Positions 1 to 12,308 of a stretch of DNA of 64,000 bases are shown piece by piece. The DNA comes from Labia minor (lineage: Eukaryota > Arthropoda > Insecta > Dermaptera > Spongiphoridae): contig OY720347.1 of the NCBI GenBank assembly GCA_963082975.1, forward strand, positions 47,120,655 through 47,184,654, given 5' to 3'. The notes below the pieces were generated by a model. The model was not told where the DNA came from, did no database searches, and saw nothing but the letters and a program-made list of their open reading frames with translations. The first letter of the stretch is position 1. Each line of letters starts with the position of its first letter. Position numbers and translations under genes: made by a program.

Positions 1-483
1 AGTTTATAATTCACATATATATAGAATAAAATTCACTACACACTCATAGTATAATGAATAGTATATTCAAACGCATGCGCAGATCCCACATAGGCCCGGT
101 AATTTGCTGTTCGTATTGGCTTAACAAAACAGGTTCAATTTCTCAAAATCGGTTTTGGAAGAACTATTCAGTTTCAGTTTAATTTGCAATATGATGGTTT
201 AAAATAATAAATTAAAATAATAAATTAAATTTTATTTAAATATATAATATATAACATTTATTGTAAAATTATGACTTGTTGGTAAAAATAAGAACATATA
301 TATCTAAATAGTTGAAGATGAAAATAATTATTACTTTCCATAAAATAACAAGAGACAAATATTACATTTTATTAATATTAAATTTAAATCCTTTTTCTTT
401 TAAATTTTAGTATTTCATTATTATTTTTTCTGAATCTCAATAAATTAACTTCATATAATAGGTTGTCAAATATCTCCCTTCCC
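1..483. other. A+T-rich DNA, no gene seen
   Basis: No coding region or repeat boundary could be supported here. A short G+C-richer patch at about 65-175 contains the palindrome CGCATGCG, which resembles a bipartite NRF1/EWG-type site, but no transcript structure is visible around it. Confidence 0.6.
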
Positions 484-760
484 CTTTTTATAAAGTTTTT
501 CTCAACTTCACTTGGCGTCTGTCTCTCGGTCTGTCTGTTCGCTTTTTTGACAAACTGAAATCCATTTTTCATCATCTTAATATTGAGATAGACTTTTGAA
601 AATTTTTATAGATATTTCAATCGATCTCTAGAAGGTATAGAAGAAATATAATTGAATTATAATTAATTAATTGTAATTAATTAGCGATTAATTACTTTTA
701 GTTACATTACTTAATATATCTATTTTACTAATACTACCTCCTTGACTAATACACAATGAT
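484..760 (-). repeat. Repeat E, copy 1
   Basis: This stretch is the reverse complement of 26795-27030 with moderate divergence. Shared landmarks in both copies are a CAGACAGA-rich block followed by GACGCCAAGT, a TTTGTCAAAA block, a CTTCTAG...GATCGATTGAAA block, and a run of TTAATTAATTATAATT. No ORF, TIR or target duplication could be found, so the class is unknown. A 63-codon ORF on the minus strand lies partly within it and is not regarded as a gene. Confidence 0.6.
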
Positions 761-3475
761 ATAATTTTCTTATAATACAAAATATATATATTTACATCTT
801 ATATATAAAATTCTCGTGTCACAAAACTTTGAAATCATACTCCTCCGAAACAGCTTGGCCGATTCTATAAAAGTATACCTATAATTTAGGAATTATTATC
901 ATATGATTATAATTTCCACGATTCAATTTTTTATAACTTCTTCTCATTAATCATCTTGTTGGCATCTATAAATATCAAATTCAATTTGTTTATTTTATTA
1001 AACTATCTCTTAAAAGTATACCTATATATATATATATATTTGATTAAATGTAAATTGTCATTTCAAACATCAAATGACCATGAAAGAGGTAGTTTTTCCA
1101 ATTATAATAATGGTAACTAATGGGTAGACATAGCATTCTAAATGAGCGTTCTAGGCATTTGCCCTGGGGTTGACCTGCAACTATACACTTATGAATATAG
1201 ATTTCCTCTATAATGCTCATGCCTGTTTTGAGTGATTGTATTATCTCTAGGGGGGTCTATTCTATGTGCCATTGCAAACAGACACTGTTACTATAGGACC
1301 TGGTCGGGGATCACGATCGAATTACAAAATAGCCTTAGGTATGCTCTTCGATTGCTTAATGTACACAATCCATCCCCCAGGCTCTTATCATTGTCTCCAT
1401 TATATTGTTATGTCTATCAGTAATTAGCTGTATTTCAAATGCATTTTAATTGCCAGTTAATTAACATTGAAGAGTGTAATGTTTTTGTTGTTGGGATTTT
1501 ATTTTAAATTATTATAATTATTATATTTACAGAATAAAAATAAATTTTGTTTCGATATAAAATTATAAAAGAAAATATTATTTTAACTTCAATAACTCTA
1601 GAATAAATTAAATCAATAATTTCTAGGCAAAATAGATTAGAAAAAATATTAAATATAAGAATATTCAAATGAGAATATTATTTACTTGTTATCTAAAAAT
1701 ATATATTTTTAAATAATTTATTATATTATATACATAATTAATTATATAAATAACACAGTAAAAGATTGTATGTAATTTTTTATTAATATTAAAAATTTCA
1801 TTTCATAATAACTAGACAGTTAGTAGTACAAAGTTGAAACTTTGAATTTAGGTTAACTAAATATAGAGGTTAATTTTAAATAATGACTTTTGAATTAAGT
1901 ACCATTCGATGTTCTAGTATGAAAAACATAAAAGACAATCTCTCATAGATGTTTGTTAAAAAAATTGATTAAATAATACTGCAACTATTAATATTATTTA
2001 AAGTATATAATATATTTTGATAGTATATTTTATTCACAAGGTGAGGAAGGAAGAGAGAGGAAATCTGTTTTTGTTATCCTATCTACTTTTAAACATGATT
2101 TGATAATTTGGGTTTATGAAAATATTCAGTTTACTGTTCAACATATACATACACATAAAATATGTAATTAATATACAATAGAGTAACAAAAATATATGTA
2201 TAGATATTTAAAATATTTATTAATTCATCTTAAACTCAAATTATCATTAATATATCAATAATATATGAAATTTGATTATGTCCTAAAATTGAATTTATCC
2301 TTTATTTAGTATCTTAATAATGAATAATATTTAATAATTAATAATAAATGTTTTAAGTTTAATTTGTTTTTATTTTTTCATCTCAACTGATTACTTTTTA
2401 TGTTAAAGATTAAAATAAATAAATAAATAAATAAATCTGTAGACTTTTAAAAAATTCAATATTATTAAGTAAATTGTAATTTATTTTTATTTATTGGTGA
2501 TAAATTTTAGCCCAGACGATTAAATATTTAATACGTCTAAAAAATCAAAATTGATAACTTACAAGGCAATTATTTTATTGACATTTTAAAAAGATTTGTA
2601 TATTTTCAGTTCAACTTCAATTTATTTATAATACAAACAATAGAGTGAAAAGGGCTTTTATATTACTTTCAAAACATACATTTTTTTTATTATATATATA
2701 TATATTATTATATATATATATATATAATCCCATTAAAATTTTTCCACTAGAATAATTTTAAATTATCTAAATTAGTTACATTATATTTTTACTTCCGAAT
2801 ATGAAATTGAACGAAATATATATCTCTAAATTACCCAATAAAATATATATTTTTATTATTGTTCAAAAGATTTATTGATATGTTTTTATTATATATACAA
2901 AAAAATGCTAGTTAAGAATTCATAAAATATATAAAAAGAGATTTGCATGAATAAAATCCTGAGTATTTCTTTTTTTTTTTTGCATTTTTCATAGCCCTTC
3001 TCTTAATTCTCATACAGTTTAATATATATATGTGTTCTATACCAACAGATATAAAAATAAAAGAAAAACATGTGTTCATGTTTTATTTTATTTTGAATTT
3101 TTATCAAAATAATAATTTTAAATAGGAATTGATCGTAAAATGAATTGGGATGGTACAATGCACTTAAAACATATAACATGACAAATGGAAGTTATAACCA
3201 AATCGAATAAAATTAATCATGTTTTGTTGTTCTGTTTTCATTTGTGACTTGTACCAGTAATAAAATATTCTCTATGTAAATAAACATTTAACAAGTTATT
3301 TTGATCATGCCCCTTTAGGTTAGAGGTGAAATTAAGGAAAGAATAAACGGTTGCCTATATTCAAGGTTGATAAACATTGAGATAACTTATTCCAATGATT
3401 CGAGAATGTATTAGTTCCTTGCATGTATTCTATCATATTTTCACTTTAAAAAGACATTTATTCAAAAAATTGTAT
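761..3475. other. A+T-rich DNA with one G+C-richer patch at 1110-1440
   Basis: Mostly A+T-rich with short (AT)n runs (about 1024-1040 and 2692-2726). The patch at 1110-1440 stands out by composition and has a 63-codon ORF at 1232-1423, but its product resembles nothing I recognise. It may be a decayed repeat or a noncoding conserved block. Confidence 0.5.
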
Positions 3476-3960
3476 ACATTGTATATTAATCAAAATATTT
3501 TCAACAACTTTTACCCATCTTTCTTGTAACATGGCGATACCGTGTCAAAAGAACGATGTTGGTTTGGCAGCAATCCTATTACCGATCCATTTTTGCACTT
3601 CTTCATCATTTCAAAACCGTGTGCCAGCCAAACTATGCTGCGTTGATCTGAACAAGTAATATTCAGAAGGCGCTATGACTGGTGAGTACGCTGGGTGCGA
3701 CAGAACTTTCCATTCGAGCTGTAACATAACTATTGCAAAGTGTGGCCTAGCGTTGTCATGCAAGAGGATGATTTTGTGTCTGTTACTCGATATTGTTGAT
3801 CTTTTTTACAACAATCCATCATTCAATTTGCAAGATAGACATAGGTAGACATCTCCAGTTACAGTTTCATTATATTTTAGCAGCTCAAAATACACTACAC
3901 CTTGCTGATACCACCATATGCACAGCAAGACTATAGGAAAAGTACAAATGGATTTATAAT
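3476..3960 (-). pseudogene. mariner transposase remnant, catalytic half
   Basis: Reading the minus strand with frame changes gives a recognisable D34D mariner catalytic region: LLCIWW near 3930, HDNARPH near 3755, then EWKVLSHPAYSP near 3690, followed by an APSEYYLF-type block. The family motif is YSPDLAPSDY. Here a valine replaces the aspartate after YSP, and the final catalytic aspartate reads as glutamate. The tail includes an LQERW segment, matching the usual RW-C-terminus of the family. There are stops and at least two frame disruptions, and no terminal inverted repeats were found. It would have cut and pasted DNA in the nucleus at TA sites; this copy is dead. It differs from the other mariners in the window in its TQHSLAGTRF block, so it is a separate lineage. 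Confidence 0.8.
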
Positions 3961-4227
3961 TTTTGAGCTCTAAAATTTTTTTTTATTCAGAATCAGTAAA
4001 TAATGATGATGAGACCTAGATTAGTTTTATTTGCTAATGATGCTATAGATAATAATAAAAAATATATCCAAAAATATAATTATTATAGAATTCTTAATTT
4101 ATTTAATTAAAAAATTAATACAATTTAATTTTAATACTATAATTTTTTTAGATACATTTAATTTAGATTGACTTTTTATAAAAAAAAGTTGATATGGAAA
4201 TATATTTTATTTAAATATTTCTATAAA

Positions 4228-4266
<39 letters not shown>

Positions 4267-5325
4267 TGAGAAAGAGAGAGAGACATAACTTCTAACATTA
4301 TCTGACAAATCTATTAATATTTTATTTAATTTTTTATAAACTTATAAATTAAGCCGGATTTTATTTTGACCACCTCCAAAATGAATTATAAATTATTTTT
4401 CAGTTGCAACTCATATTTGAAAAAAATTAAACACAAACTCATTTATGGAAACCTTTATTATTATTTTTTTTAAATTTCTTTCTCTGCTTTTATTTCATGT
4501 AATCCGTTGGTAGTTTATGTTATGAGAGTGAAGGAGAAAAAAAAAACTAATACTTTGATGTTATCAGACGAATTGTTCATTAATTCAATTTTTAAATCAT
4601 GTTTCAACGCAATAAAAATAATAAAACTTTGTTTTATATTTTATTAAATTAAAATTCTTTAAAAAAAAACTACCTAATCTTTTTGTTTAAATAGATTTTT
4701 TTTCTTTAAATAAGATAGCCATGAACATATATATACATAATATAACTACTCTGACCTGTGGTTATGATTCATTTCTTTTCCACCAACCCACCATCCATCC
4801 CCTCTCGATCCTAATACATTTCCGTGCAAAGGGGCCTATGCTATATCGTGACTCCTTTAACTAAATATTGGGCAGTTGTTTACCATAAAAAGAAATAATA
4901 TGATTATTTTATTATTTATGTCCGTATGTGTACTGGATTTTCCTGTCCCCATTTTAATTTTTGCATGATCAAAAACTTCATAGTCATAAAATAATTATAT
5001 TATAAAATTTATTATTATGAATCAGTGCATTCTTATATATGTATTATATATTATATGTTTGAATTTTGATAAAATTAAAAAATTAAGTTATATTGCATTT
5101 TTCAAGATAAAAATATTTATTTTTATGATTTATTTTAATATCATTAACATTTATCAGGATTATTAAAAAGAAAAAAAAATAGATTAAAAATATTTATAGC
5201 CTGAAAGATATATATAGTAGATAGATAGTTAAATGGTTTTAAATAAATTTGCAAAAATTTAATCAATTTTTCTTTTGAAATTAGAAAAAATGTAATTAGT
5301 GAGATAAATTCGGTTCGTATTTGCA
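3961..5325. other. A+T-rich DNA, no gene seen
   Basis: Holds an (AT)n tract at about 4231-4262 with a short GAGAGA run after it, and a slightly G+C-richer patch at 4745-4860. No coding potential or repeat match was recognised. Confidence 0.6.
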
Positions 5326-5450
5326 TCAACGACCCTCATGATGATAGGCATTGCGGTTTGATTCCCGAGCTCTTTGGCTGTTTGCCATCCCCTTTACAAG
5401 AAGGGGGAACATATGCATATCTCAAAGGCCATCTCCCATATATTTATTCA
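5326..5450. repeat. Possible decayed tRNA-like or SINE fragment
   Basis: A G+C-richer block in A+T-rich surroundings contains GGTTTGATTCCC, which resembles a polymerase III B box (GGTTCGANNCC), followed by CGAGCTC. No convincing A box or cloverleaf could be folded by eye, and no target duplication was found. It may be a SINE relic unrelated to the clear SINE at 7671-8066. Confidence 0.2.
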
Positions 5451-5949
5451 TTTTTTATTTGATGTTTTATCGTTAGTCTTGTTTTAATTTTTTGTATTAT
5501 TGTAATATTATTTAAATATAATTTATTTATTTATTAGTTTTAGTTTTAGTAAAAATCAGAATCTTGCTTAAATTATTTAAATAAGAGTAGAATGATTTTT
5601 TTTTTAATTTTTTATGAAACTGTTTTACTCATCAAAATTTATACAATTTAAAGGTATTTTATTTATTTTTGATTAATGAAAAAATCTTGAATAAATCATA
5701 AATAAATTATAAAAAAAGTAAATATTAAATTAATCCATTCCTGATCATTTCAGAGTGGTCCATTTTTAAACAAAAAAGTATATGGGAGTGAAATCTGAAA
5801 TCTCGAAAATATTCATATAAATTAAAAAAGATGATAAAATTTTTTTTTATTAGATATTTAATATTTACTTTTATATTATAAAATGATGAAAGCATTTTAA
5901 AATTTAACCTTTTCATATGTTAGTTTTTTATAAATTCATACTAACTTGT

Positions 5950-6299
5950 CCACGCGAAGGAAGGGACGCAAGAGAGATGGAACAGAGGCTCAGGATAGGG
6001 ACACTTGGAGAAATGTGGTTGTAGCTGCCAAGAACTTTCGAGTTGAATCACATAGATAGATAGATATAACATATTCAATAATAATATATATAATTAATTT
6101 ACTGATTAAATTAAAATATATTTTAAATAATCACACAAGAAATGAAAGTTTTATGTTATATACTGATTGAAACAAAATGGATGAAAACCTTTTACTACTT
6201 TCAACCAAATACTATATACCACTCGGGGGGGGGGGGGGGGGCACAGGCCGGAGTCCCCGTCTAGGTGTCAAGAGCACCGAAGGCGCTCTGAGCAGTTAG
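5950..6299 (+). mobile_element. Helitron 3'-end fragment, family H1
   Basis: Matches the last ~350 bases of the full-length Helitrons at 18952-21891 and 40748-44042: the LINE tail region (GGAAGGGACG, then CTCAGGATAGGGACACTTGG), a GATAGATAGATA run, and the terminal block with the hairpin GAGCACCGAAGGCGCTC followed by TGAGCAGTTAG. The canonical end is CAGCTAG, so the terminus is mutated to TTAG. The GC-rich spot before the hairpin has become a run of about 17 G at 6225-6241. The 5' part of the element is missing. Confidence 0.85.
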
Positions 6300-6760
6300 T
6301 ATATATATAAGAATAGTCACTAATCAAATGTCATTATATAATTGCAATATTACATTCTATTAATTTTTCTTTCTTTTTTTAAGAAATAAATTGTCTAAAT
6401 GAGACATTTTATTACGAGTTATTTCAAGTTAATAACGTGAAATTCATTTTCTATTATTATTATTAATGTATATATATTATATATATATATATTATGCTAA
6501 TATGGGTACAAACTGAATATAATGGACATATTAAATAGGATTGGAAATTTACATTTAAATGCCAAAGATTTGTTTCATTAAGTTTGCAGGAAATGTTAGA
6601 ACGAATAAAAAAATGTATCTGGTAGATAGATTCGTGGCTTCTAAACCTCCATGATACGCGACTTGATATATAAAAGCTTCATGATTCATTTGCATACGAG
6701 TAAAGAACCTTTCCGTTGTTATTCATTTTAATTGAATTATATTTACGCAAGATAGGAATT
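6300..6760. other. A+T-rich DNA, no gene seen
   Basis: No supported feature. Contains short AT runs at about 6470-6495. Confidence 0.6.
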
Positions 6761-7110
6761 TTAAAGATAAACCAGCCAATGAGCGGTCACCTGTCCCCAG
6801 GAACCTATTCGATTGACCCGGAAGAGGAAGAACTGCAAGTTAACGGAAACCATCGTTACCGGGAGGAGTGAAGGGGGAGGGTGGTGGCGGAAACACACTC
6901 GCCGGAAGCATAACTTATGAATGAAATAAATACATTCATCATTTTGTAAATGAAAACCGAGACTCGCGCTAAAATTTTTATTTGACATTATCCGAGAGTG
7001 GGGGTGGGGTTGAAGTAAAATGTGGGGGGACGATACCCTTCCTTTATTAAGAAAACAAGTTCGCCGAGAGCCTTCGTTGGATTTATTGATTCGCTCTATA
7101 TTTAGATTTG
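6761..7110. promoter_or_regulatory. G+C-rich island, possible regulatory element
   Basis: About 330 bases of balanced composition in very A+T-rich DNA. Visible sites include CCAAT (about 6776), the E-box CACCTG within GGTCACCTGTCC (about 6785), CpG-containing stretches and G-rich runs near 6870 and 7000. A 124-codon minus-strand ORF (6761-7135) spans it, with a product I do not recognise and no domain visible. No copy of this sequence was found elsewhere in the window, unlike the transposons, which makes a functional noncoding element or an unrecognised exon more plausible than a repeat. Function is inference only. Confidence 0.3.
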
Positions 7111-7670
7111 ACTTTTGTTCCATCTCAGGAAACATTCTCCCTTTCCGTATTGAAGATAAAAAGTGTTCAAAATTTAAATAAAAATATCCAATTGGGTCAC
7201 AGATTTAGAAATTTTATTAGTTTTAAACTACCGCATCCCTTCACCTTGCCAAGCCACGAGCAACCAAAAAGACATGATAATATCATCGTCCAAGAAAAGT
7301 TTTTGAACATTTTAACTGTTTCCCAACTTGGTGATATCTCTTCTTATCAAACGTTAATGGATTTTTTCGAAATAGAAGACAAATAAAAAAAAAAGAATTT
7401 AAATAGATGAAATATATTCAAAAATAAAATCATTCCATAATTATTCATTTTTTTTAAATCTATTGAAATGAAATATTAAAATTTTATTTTGAAACTGATT
7501 GATAAAATTGAAATTTTTTGAAATAAATAAAAATGTTGATTTTAGAATTTCAAAAACTAATATTACAGACCATCACAATTCTTTCATTTACTACATTAAA
7601 CAAGCAAATTTTCGTGAATTTTATACTACAATAAATCAATGAAATTGAATAAAAATATATTTATCTTTAT

Positions 7671-8066
7671 TATTATTATTATTTGCGTTTGGACCATCTA
7701 GGATCACGCAAAGCTCCCATATACAAGGGTATTGATGTTAACTGTGCCCATATATGAATGTTCTTTAGGTGTTAACTTTATTCTTCTTTTTGTCTTCTCG
7801 TGAAGATCCGGATCCTCTAGGTGACGGTTGGATTGGTACCACCTGGAGATATTCTCATCACGATCCATTGTTGCTTATGGATGCTTGTTTTTGAAGTTGT
7901 CCTGCTGGTGCAGAGTTGTATAGAACCAGGGCTTGTCAGTTCCTGGAACCGGAGGCAGCTGGTGTTAAATTGAATTTATTAGAAAAATTCGTTATTGGTT
8001 AGAATCGAACGCCGACTTCTTGTGTAGAAGGTTGCCACGCTACACTCTCGGCCAAGCCACCTCCAA
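7671..8066 (-). mobile_element. tRNA-derived SINE with target-site duplication
   Basis: On the minus strand the element begins at about 8066 with a tRNA-like head: GGTGGCTTGGCCGAGAG (A-box-like TTGGCCGAG) and, about 45 bases later, GGCGTTCGATTC (B-box-like GTTCGATTC). This is the layout of a polymerase III promoter inherited from a Leu- or Ser-type tRNA. A unique body follows and the 3' end is an (AAT)n-like tail. The unit is flanked by the direct repeat ATTTATCTTTAT at 7659-7670 and 8067-8078, the mark of LINE-driven reverse-transcribed insertion. There is no coding capacity. Confidence 0.85.
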
Positions 8067-8078
8067 ATTTATCTTTAT

Positions 8079-9055
8079 AATAAAATTTATAATTAGTTAA
8101 ATTTTTATAAATTATAATACAAAATTCTAAAAAATTCATCCGACACATTTATTTCAAATTTATGCTTTGAAGTTTTTTGAGGTTGAGAAATTCTTGGAAT
8201 ATATTCCAGTAAATAATTATTTTATCTTTAATCATGGTGTGCGTTAATGATTTTTAAAATGAATTAAAATTAAAATATGTATTGCAATGATTCAAGTGAC
8301 TTATATAGTTTGCTTTAATAGAATATTTAATTATTATTTAATTCCCGAAGCCAAAAATCTGTTTTCTATTATTATTGTGGAAAGATTATTTAATACATAA
8401 TTGTAATAAAATATATGTAGGTTAAAAATTGAAATACTATGCAAAAATGAAAGATTTTAAAACATATTATTTATTTATATAATCCTTTTAACATATTTTG
8501 ATATTATACTCACAGTTTTAAAAAGATTACTAGGTTCTCTAAAATATATAGGTTAATGAAATTAAAAATCTCGATATATTTAATGCTTTTTTGTTTTTTG
8601 TGTCAGTTCACCATTCAAGATTCTTTAGCTTCTCTGAAGGTATTTAAGAAAAATTGCCTCTTAACACGGCTTGGACTTCTTGGGAGGTATCCTTCTAATT
8701 AAGGCCAGATTTTATCGTGTTTTCATCAGTTTTCATTAATATTTAAATAGGATTAGTCCCACTTCAAAAGCGCTCTTGTCTGGTTCGCATGAGATATTAG
8801 TTTTAGATAAGAAAAGTGAATTCATGTTTCACTTTTATATACTTACCCTGTAATGTTAATTACTTTTATCATATCTCCACTAGAAATAAAAATAGAATAG
8901 CTAATTAATTACATAACAAATTGAATTTCAATAATGAAATTATCTAATGAATAAGACAAGTAATTTGAAATTCCAATTAATAATCAAAACAGGATTAATC
9001 AATAAAAAAAAATTCAAATCTTATTTAATGATTATTTTTTAAGTTTATACATGTT
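8079..9055. other. A+T-rich DNA, no gene seen
   Basis: A patch at about 8600-8810 is slightly richer in G+C but has no recognisable content. Confidence 0.55.
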
Positions 9056-9648
9056 TTACTATCTTGCCGATCACAAAAATTTTCTATGTCGAGTTTTTGA
9101 TGTTTTTATACGTTTTGAAGGTTCCTGAGTCATTTTCACTAAGGCTGAAAAAAAATATCTCTCGTTTGTGTGTGTGTGTAATCAAGATTACGCAAAAACG
9201 GTTTGAGCTAATTAGAATAATGAAATTTAGTACACGAGCATTATTAAAAATTCGTAGTTTTCTAACAACTTTTGAGAAATGTAACTCTTTCGGAAGAGGG
9301 TCATTACCTACCACGTTTTCATTTTTTCTCATCTAAACTGACAGTAAGAATAAAGATATATGTTTGATAGTTTTTCACATGATTAAAAATTGTATAAAAC
9401 TGCTATATATAGAATTTCAGCTTGATTGAATCGCTGAAAGTACCGGAATCAATTTTTTAACACTGCAAATCACGCGCCAGCCCGTGACGTGGTGCCATCA
9501 ACAAAGAGCCAAACACGCGCTGGTTTAATAAATATTATTTATTAATTTTAATTTATAATTTAATTAATTAAATTTAATTTAAATAAAATATATGTTATTT
9601 AATTCAATTCAAATTTGCGAGATAGTCGAGTGGAGACACTCCAGATTT
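9056..9648 (+). mobile_element. HINE-A (Helentron-like nonautonomous element), copy 1
   Basis: Shares its whole length with the copies at 25976, 28259 and 31684. The 5' end reads TTACTATCTTGCC and lacks the AGAGATAGTATTG palindrome half present in the other copies. The 3' end reads GCGAGATAGTCGAG followed by the hairpin GGAGACACTCC. Internal landmarks are a short GT run, GTTTGAGCTA, GCTATATATAGAATTTC and ACGCGCTGGTTTAATA. Two overlapping 80-90 codon ORFs on opposite strands lie in it by chance. The element encodes nothing and would rely on a Helentron Rep/helicase in trans. Confidence 0.8.
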
Positions 9649-11319
9649 TTTTTAGTAATATAATTGATAAATTGTACACTTTTATACAGAAGGCTACGTG
9701 AATAAAATTTGGAGGGTGTGTTTGCATATTTAAAATATGAAATTCATTCATCAATAATTCATTTTTCAGGGTGAAAATTTGTTAGCGTAACGATAAACAT
9801 ACCAATGACGTTTCATTTAAATACGAGTTATAAACTTTGTAAAGGAGGCGTCTACAGAGATTATTAATGTATCACCATTTCACATATAAAATCTCTCTTC
9901 CTGAGCACCTGGAAACACTAATCAAATAAATAGTTTATCTAGACAAATGCTTTAACTAAATTCCTTCCCTCTAATCCAATTTCTTCTTTGTATCGTAATT
10001 TTATTCTTCTCTGGTTGGTTGTTCAAACACCACGGTTATACTATTACATTCAAGGGTTAATTTTTATTATAAATATAAGTTAGGTGAAATAAATTCGAAA
10101 ATTGTGTTCATTTCGGTTCATTTTGAGATTAAAATAGATTCATATGGGTCCAAGTCGAATAAGAGTTAAATAATTGAGTAATGGTATAATTAATAATGTT
10201 AATGTTCATGAACTTTATGGATCTAATAATCATTAATAAATTATGATTAAATAAATAGTAGGATTAAGATTTATAGAATTTATGACGTTAATTAGAAAAA
10301 TAGTTTAATGGCTTTTGGTTTCTGAGCTTATTTTAGCAAGGTAGCATATATATTTAATAAACTATTACATCTATTATTATAAATTTTTGTAAATTTGATG
10401 AAGTTTGTTTACTGATACTTAAAATCAGTTTAATATTTGAAAAACAATAAATAAATAGAAATTATAATCACTGATGTGGGGTAGAGGAAGTGAAGAGATT
10501 TATGGATTCTGGGGAGGGGGGAGGTAGGAACCTCTGATAACCTTTGAGTTCACTAATTAATAGTCCAATTATTAAGATAATATTCTAATTATCAACTCCA
10601 ACAGAATCAAATTTCTTAATCGGTCAAATACCGTTTGTTTAAATATGTTTATAAACACAAATAAGAAATAAATTGTACAACATCCTGACTTCCAAAAGTA
10701 TCATCTTGTCTCAAGTGTTTTTGAGCTGTTAAAGTGAACTACCTCCCCCCCCCTACGTTAACGTTAATTCTGTATTAAGATTACAGCATTCTTAACAATA
10801 AATAATCAACAAAAGTAAGTAGGAAAGTTGTTTCTTAAAATTCACAAACACGACTCATACATATCTTAGAATATTATTTAATTTTTACCTCTGGAAAGCA
10901 AATTAGCATAAATTAATGAAAACTATGTAAGAAACTTCAATGTATTAAAGTAAATCCTTAATAGAGAGGACAGTATCAAAACTAACATTCTATTAAGAAA
11001 TTAATTGAAAACTTTACATATTTTATTTAATTTCAATTTTTGTCAACTAATTACATGGATTGATTCTCAAAAGACACATTATTAATTATATAACAAAATC
11101 AAATTACTTGATAAATAACTTTTCTCTACTATATAATCATGGTATATTTTTTGTTTCTCAAGAACCTCGTTATGAAATTTATAAATAAATAATTCGGTTA
11201 TTCTTTATTAATTGTCTTAATAAACATTAATGTTTTTTTCATTTAAAATAGGAAATTAACTTAGTCCTTTTCATTTTCTTGGAAATTATTTTTATTTTAT
11301 TTTTTTTTTTATTCTTGGT
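9649..11319. other. A+T-rich DNA, no gene seen
   Basis: No coding region, repeat or regulatory site could be supported. Confidence 0.6.
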
Positions 11320-11520
11320 CTAGTTGAAATGAGGAAATGGAGGTCCACATTGCCACCACCCTCGGGGCTTTCTAATCCCATGCGGTTGGACTACAGCCAA
11401 TATCAAATCAGTTCCAGATCTTATTGACACTCCAAACGAAACGAGCGACAGCGCAAATTTCGTAGACCCTTGAACAAAATTAATTACAGATGATCGATTT
11501 GCCAATCTTAATTACGAGTC
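11320..11520. other. Short G+C-richer patch of unknown nature
   Basis: A 61-codon minus-strand ORF covers this patch. The product is not recognised and has no visible domain. The surrounding sequence gives no splice-site or promoter support, and no second copy exists in the window. Confidence 0.25.
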
Positions 11521-11995
11521 TTGCTTAAAGATTATTAAAATTGAAAAATAAAAAAAAAATAGCAGAAATTTATTTTTTAAAAATCAATTTTACAAAATCC
11601 TCATCAATGTGATAAAATCTTTAAAAAAATTATTTATTTTTATAATAAGAGCTAAGTGATGTAGTATTTTAATTATTCTTTTATTTATGTTTTTGGCGAT
11701 AAAATTTTTTTGGTATTTAGATTGCGGAATCGAATTAAAATCAGACTACAATTTAGGAATAATTCATTTTTAACTTTCTTTTCTTTTCGGATCTATTTTA
11801 GCATGCCTATATATGTATATAATCAATATTTATTTCAAATTAATTATTAAAGTGAACAAAGTGTGCAAGGTTTGATCTATTGAACTCAAGTAGTATTATA
11901 ATCATTAAGCAAATAATTTAATTTTATCACATATTTAACGTGACCTATAATCAGAAATATTAAAGTATTTAATGAAATAAATTGATTATTCTTTT
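11521..11995. other. A+T-rich DNA, no gene seen
   Basis: Nothing recognisable was found in this stretch. Confidence 0.6.
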
Positions 11996-12003
11996 ATATA
12001 AAG

Positions 12004-12300
12004 CAGGGGTTCTTAAACTGTGGGACGCGACCCCCAGGGGGTCGCGAGACTACTGAAAGGGGGTCGCAAAGATCTGATACTTTTGAATCATTATAAATAA
12101 AATTTTAAAATTATTAAATTATATATATGTGAAATGAATGGGTATGTATTCTTTAATCCTTATTTTATTTACATTGTAAAATAGTGCGATATTACATCTA
12201 CATCTACGGTTAATATATATTTCATTATATGGAGGAGGGGGTCGTTTAAAATTTCCTAAGCTTGAAGGGGTCGCTATATAAAAAAGTTTAAAAAGCCCTG
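12004..12300. mobile_element. hAT-type MITE 1
   Basis: The ends are imperfect terminal inverted repeats: CAGGGGTTCTTAAACTGTGG on the left and AAGTTTAAAAAGCCCTG on the right. They are flanked by a perfect 8-base target duplication ATATAAAG (11996-12003 and 12301-12308). A CAG...CTG terminus with an 8-base duplication is diagnostic of hAT transposons. The 297-bp body has GGGGGTCGC-type repeats just inside both ends and no coding sequence. Confidence 0.92.
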
Positions 12301-12308
12301 ATATAAAG

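Noticed and set aside
5326..5450. A functional tRNA gene
   Set aside because: Only a B-box-like string is present; no acceptor stem or anticodon arm could be formed.
6761..7135. 124-codon minus-strand ORF
   Set aside because: No recognisable domain, no promoter or splice evidence, His/Pro-rich product typical of antisense to a G-rich tract.
9064..9336. Overlapping plus and minus ORFs of 82-90 codons
   Set aside because: They lie in HINE-A and are not preserved in the other copies.
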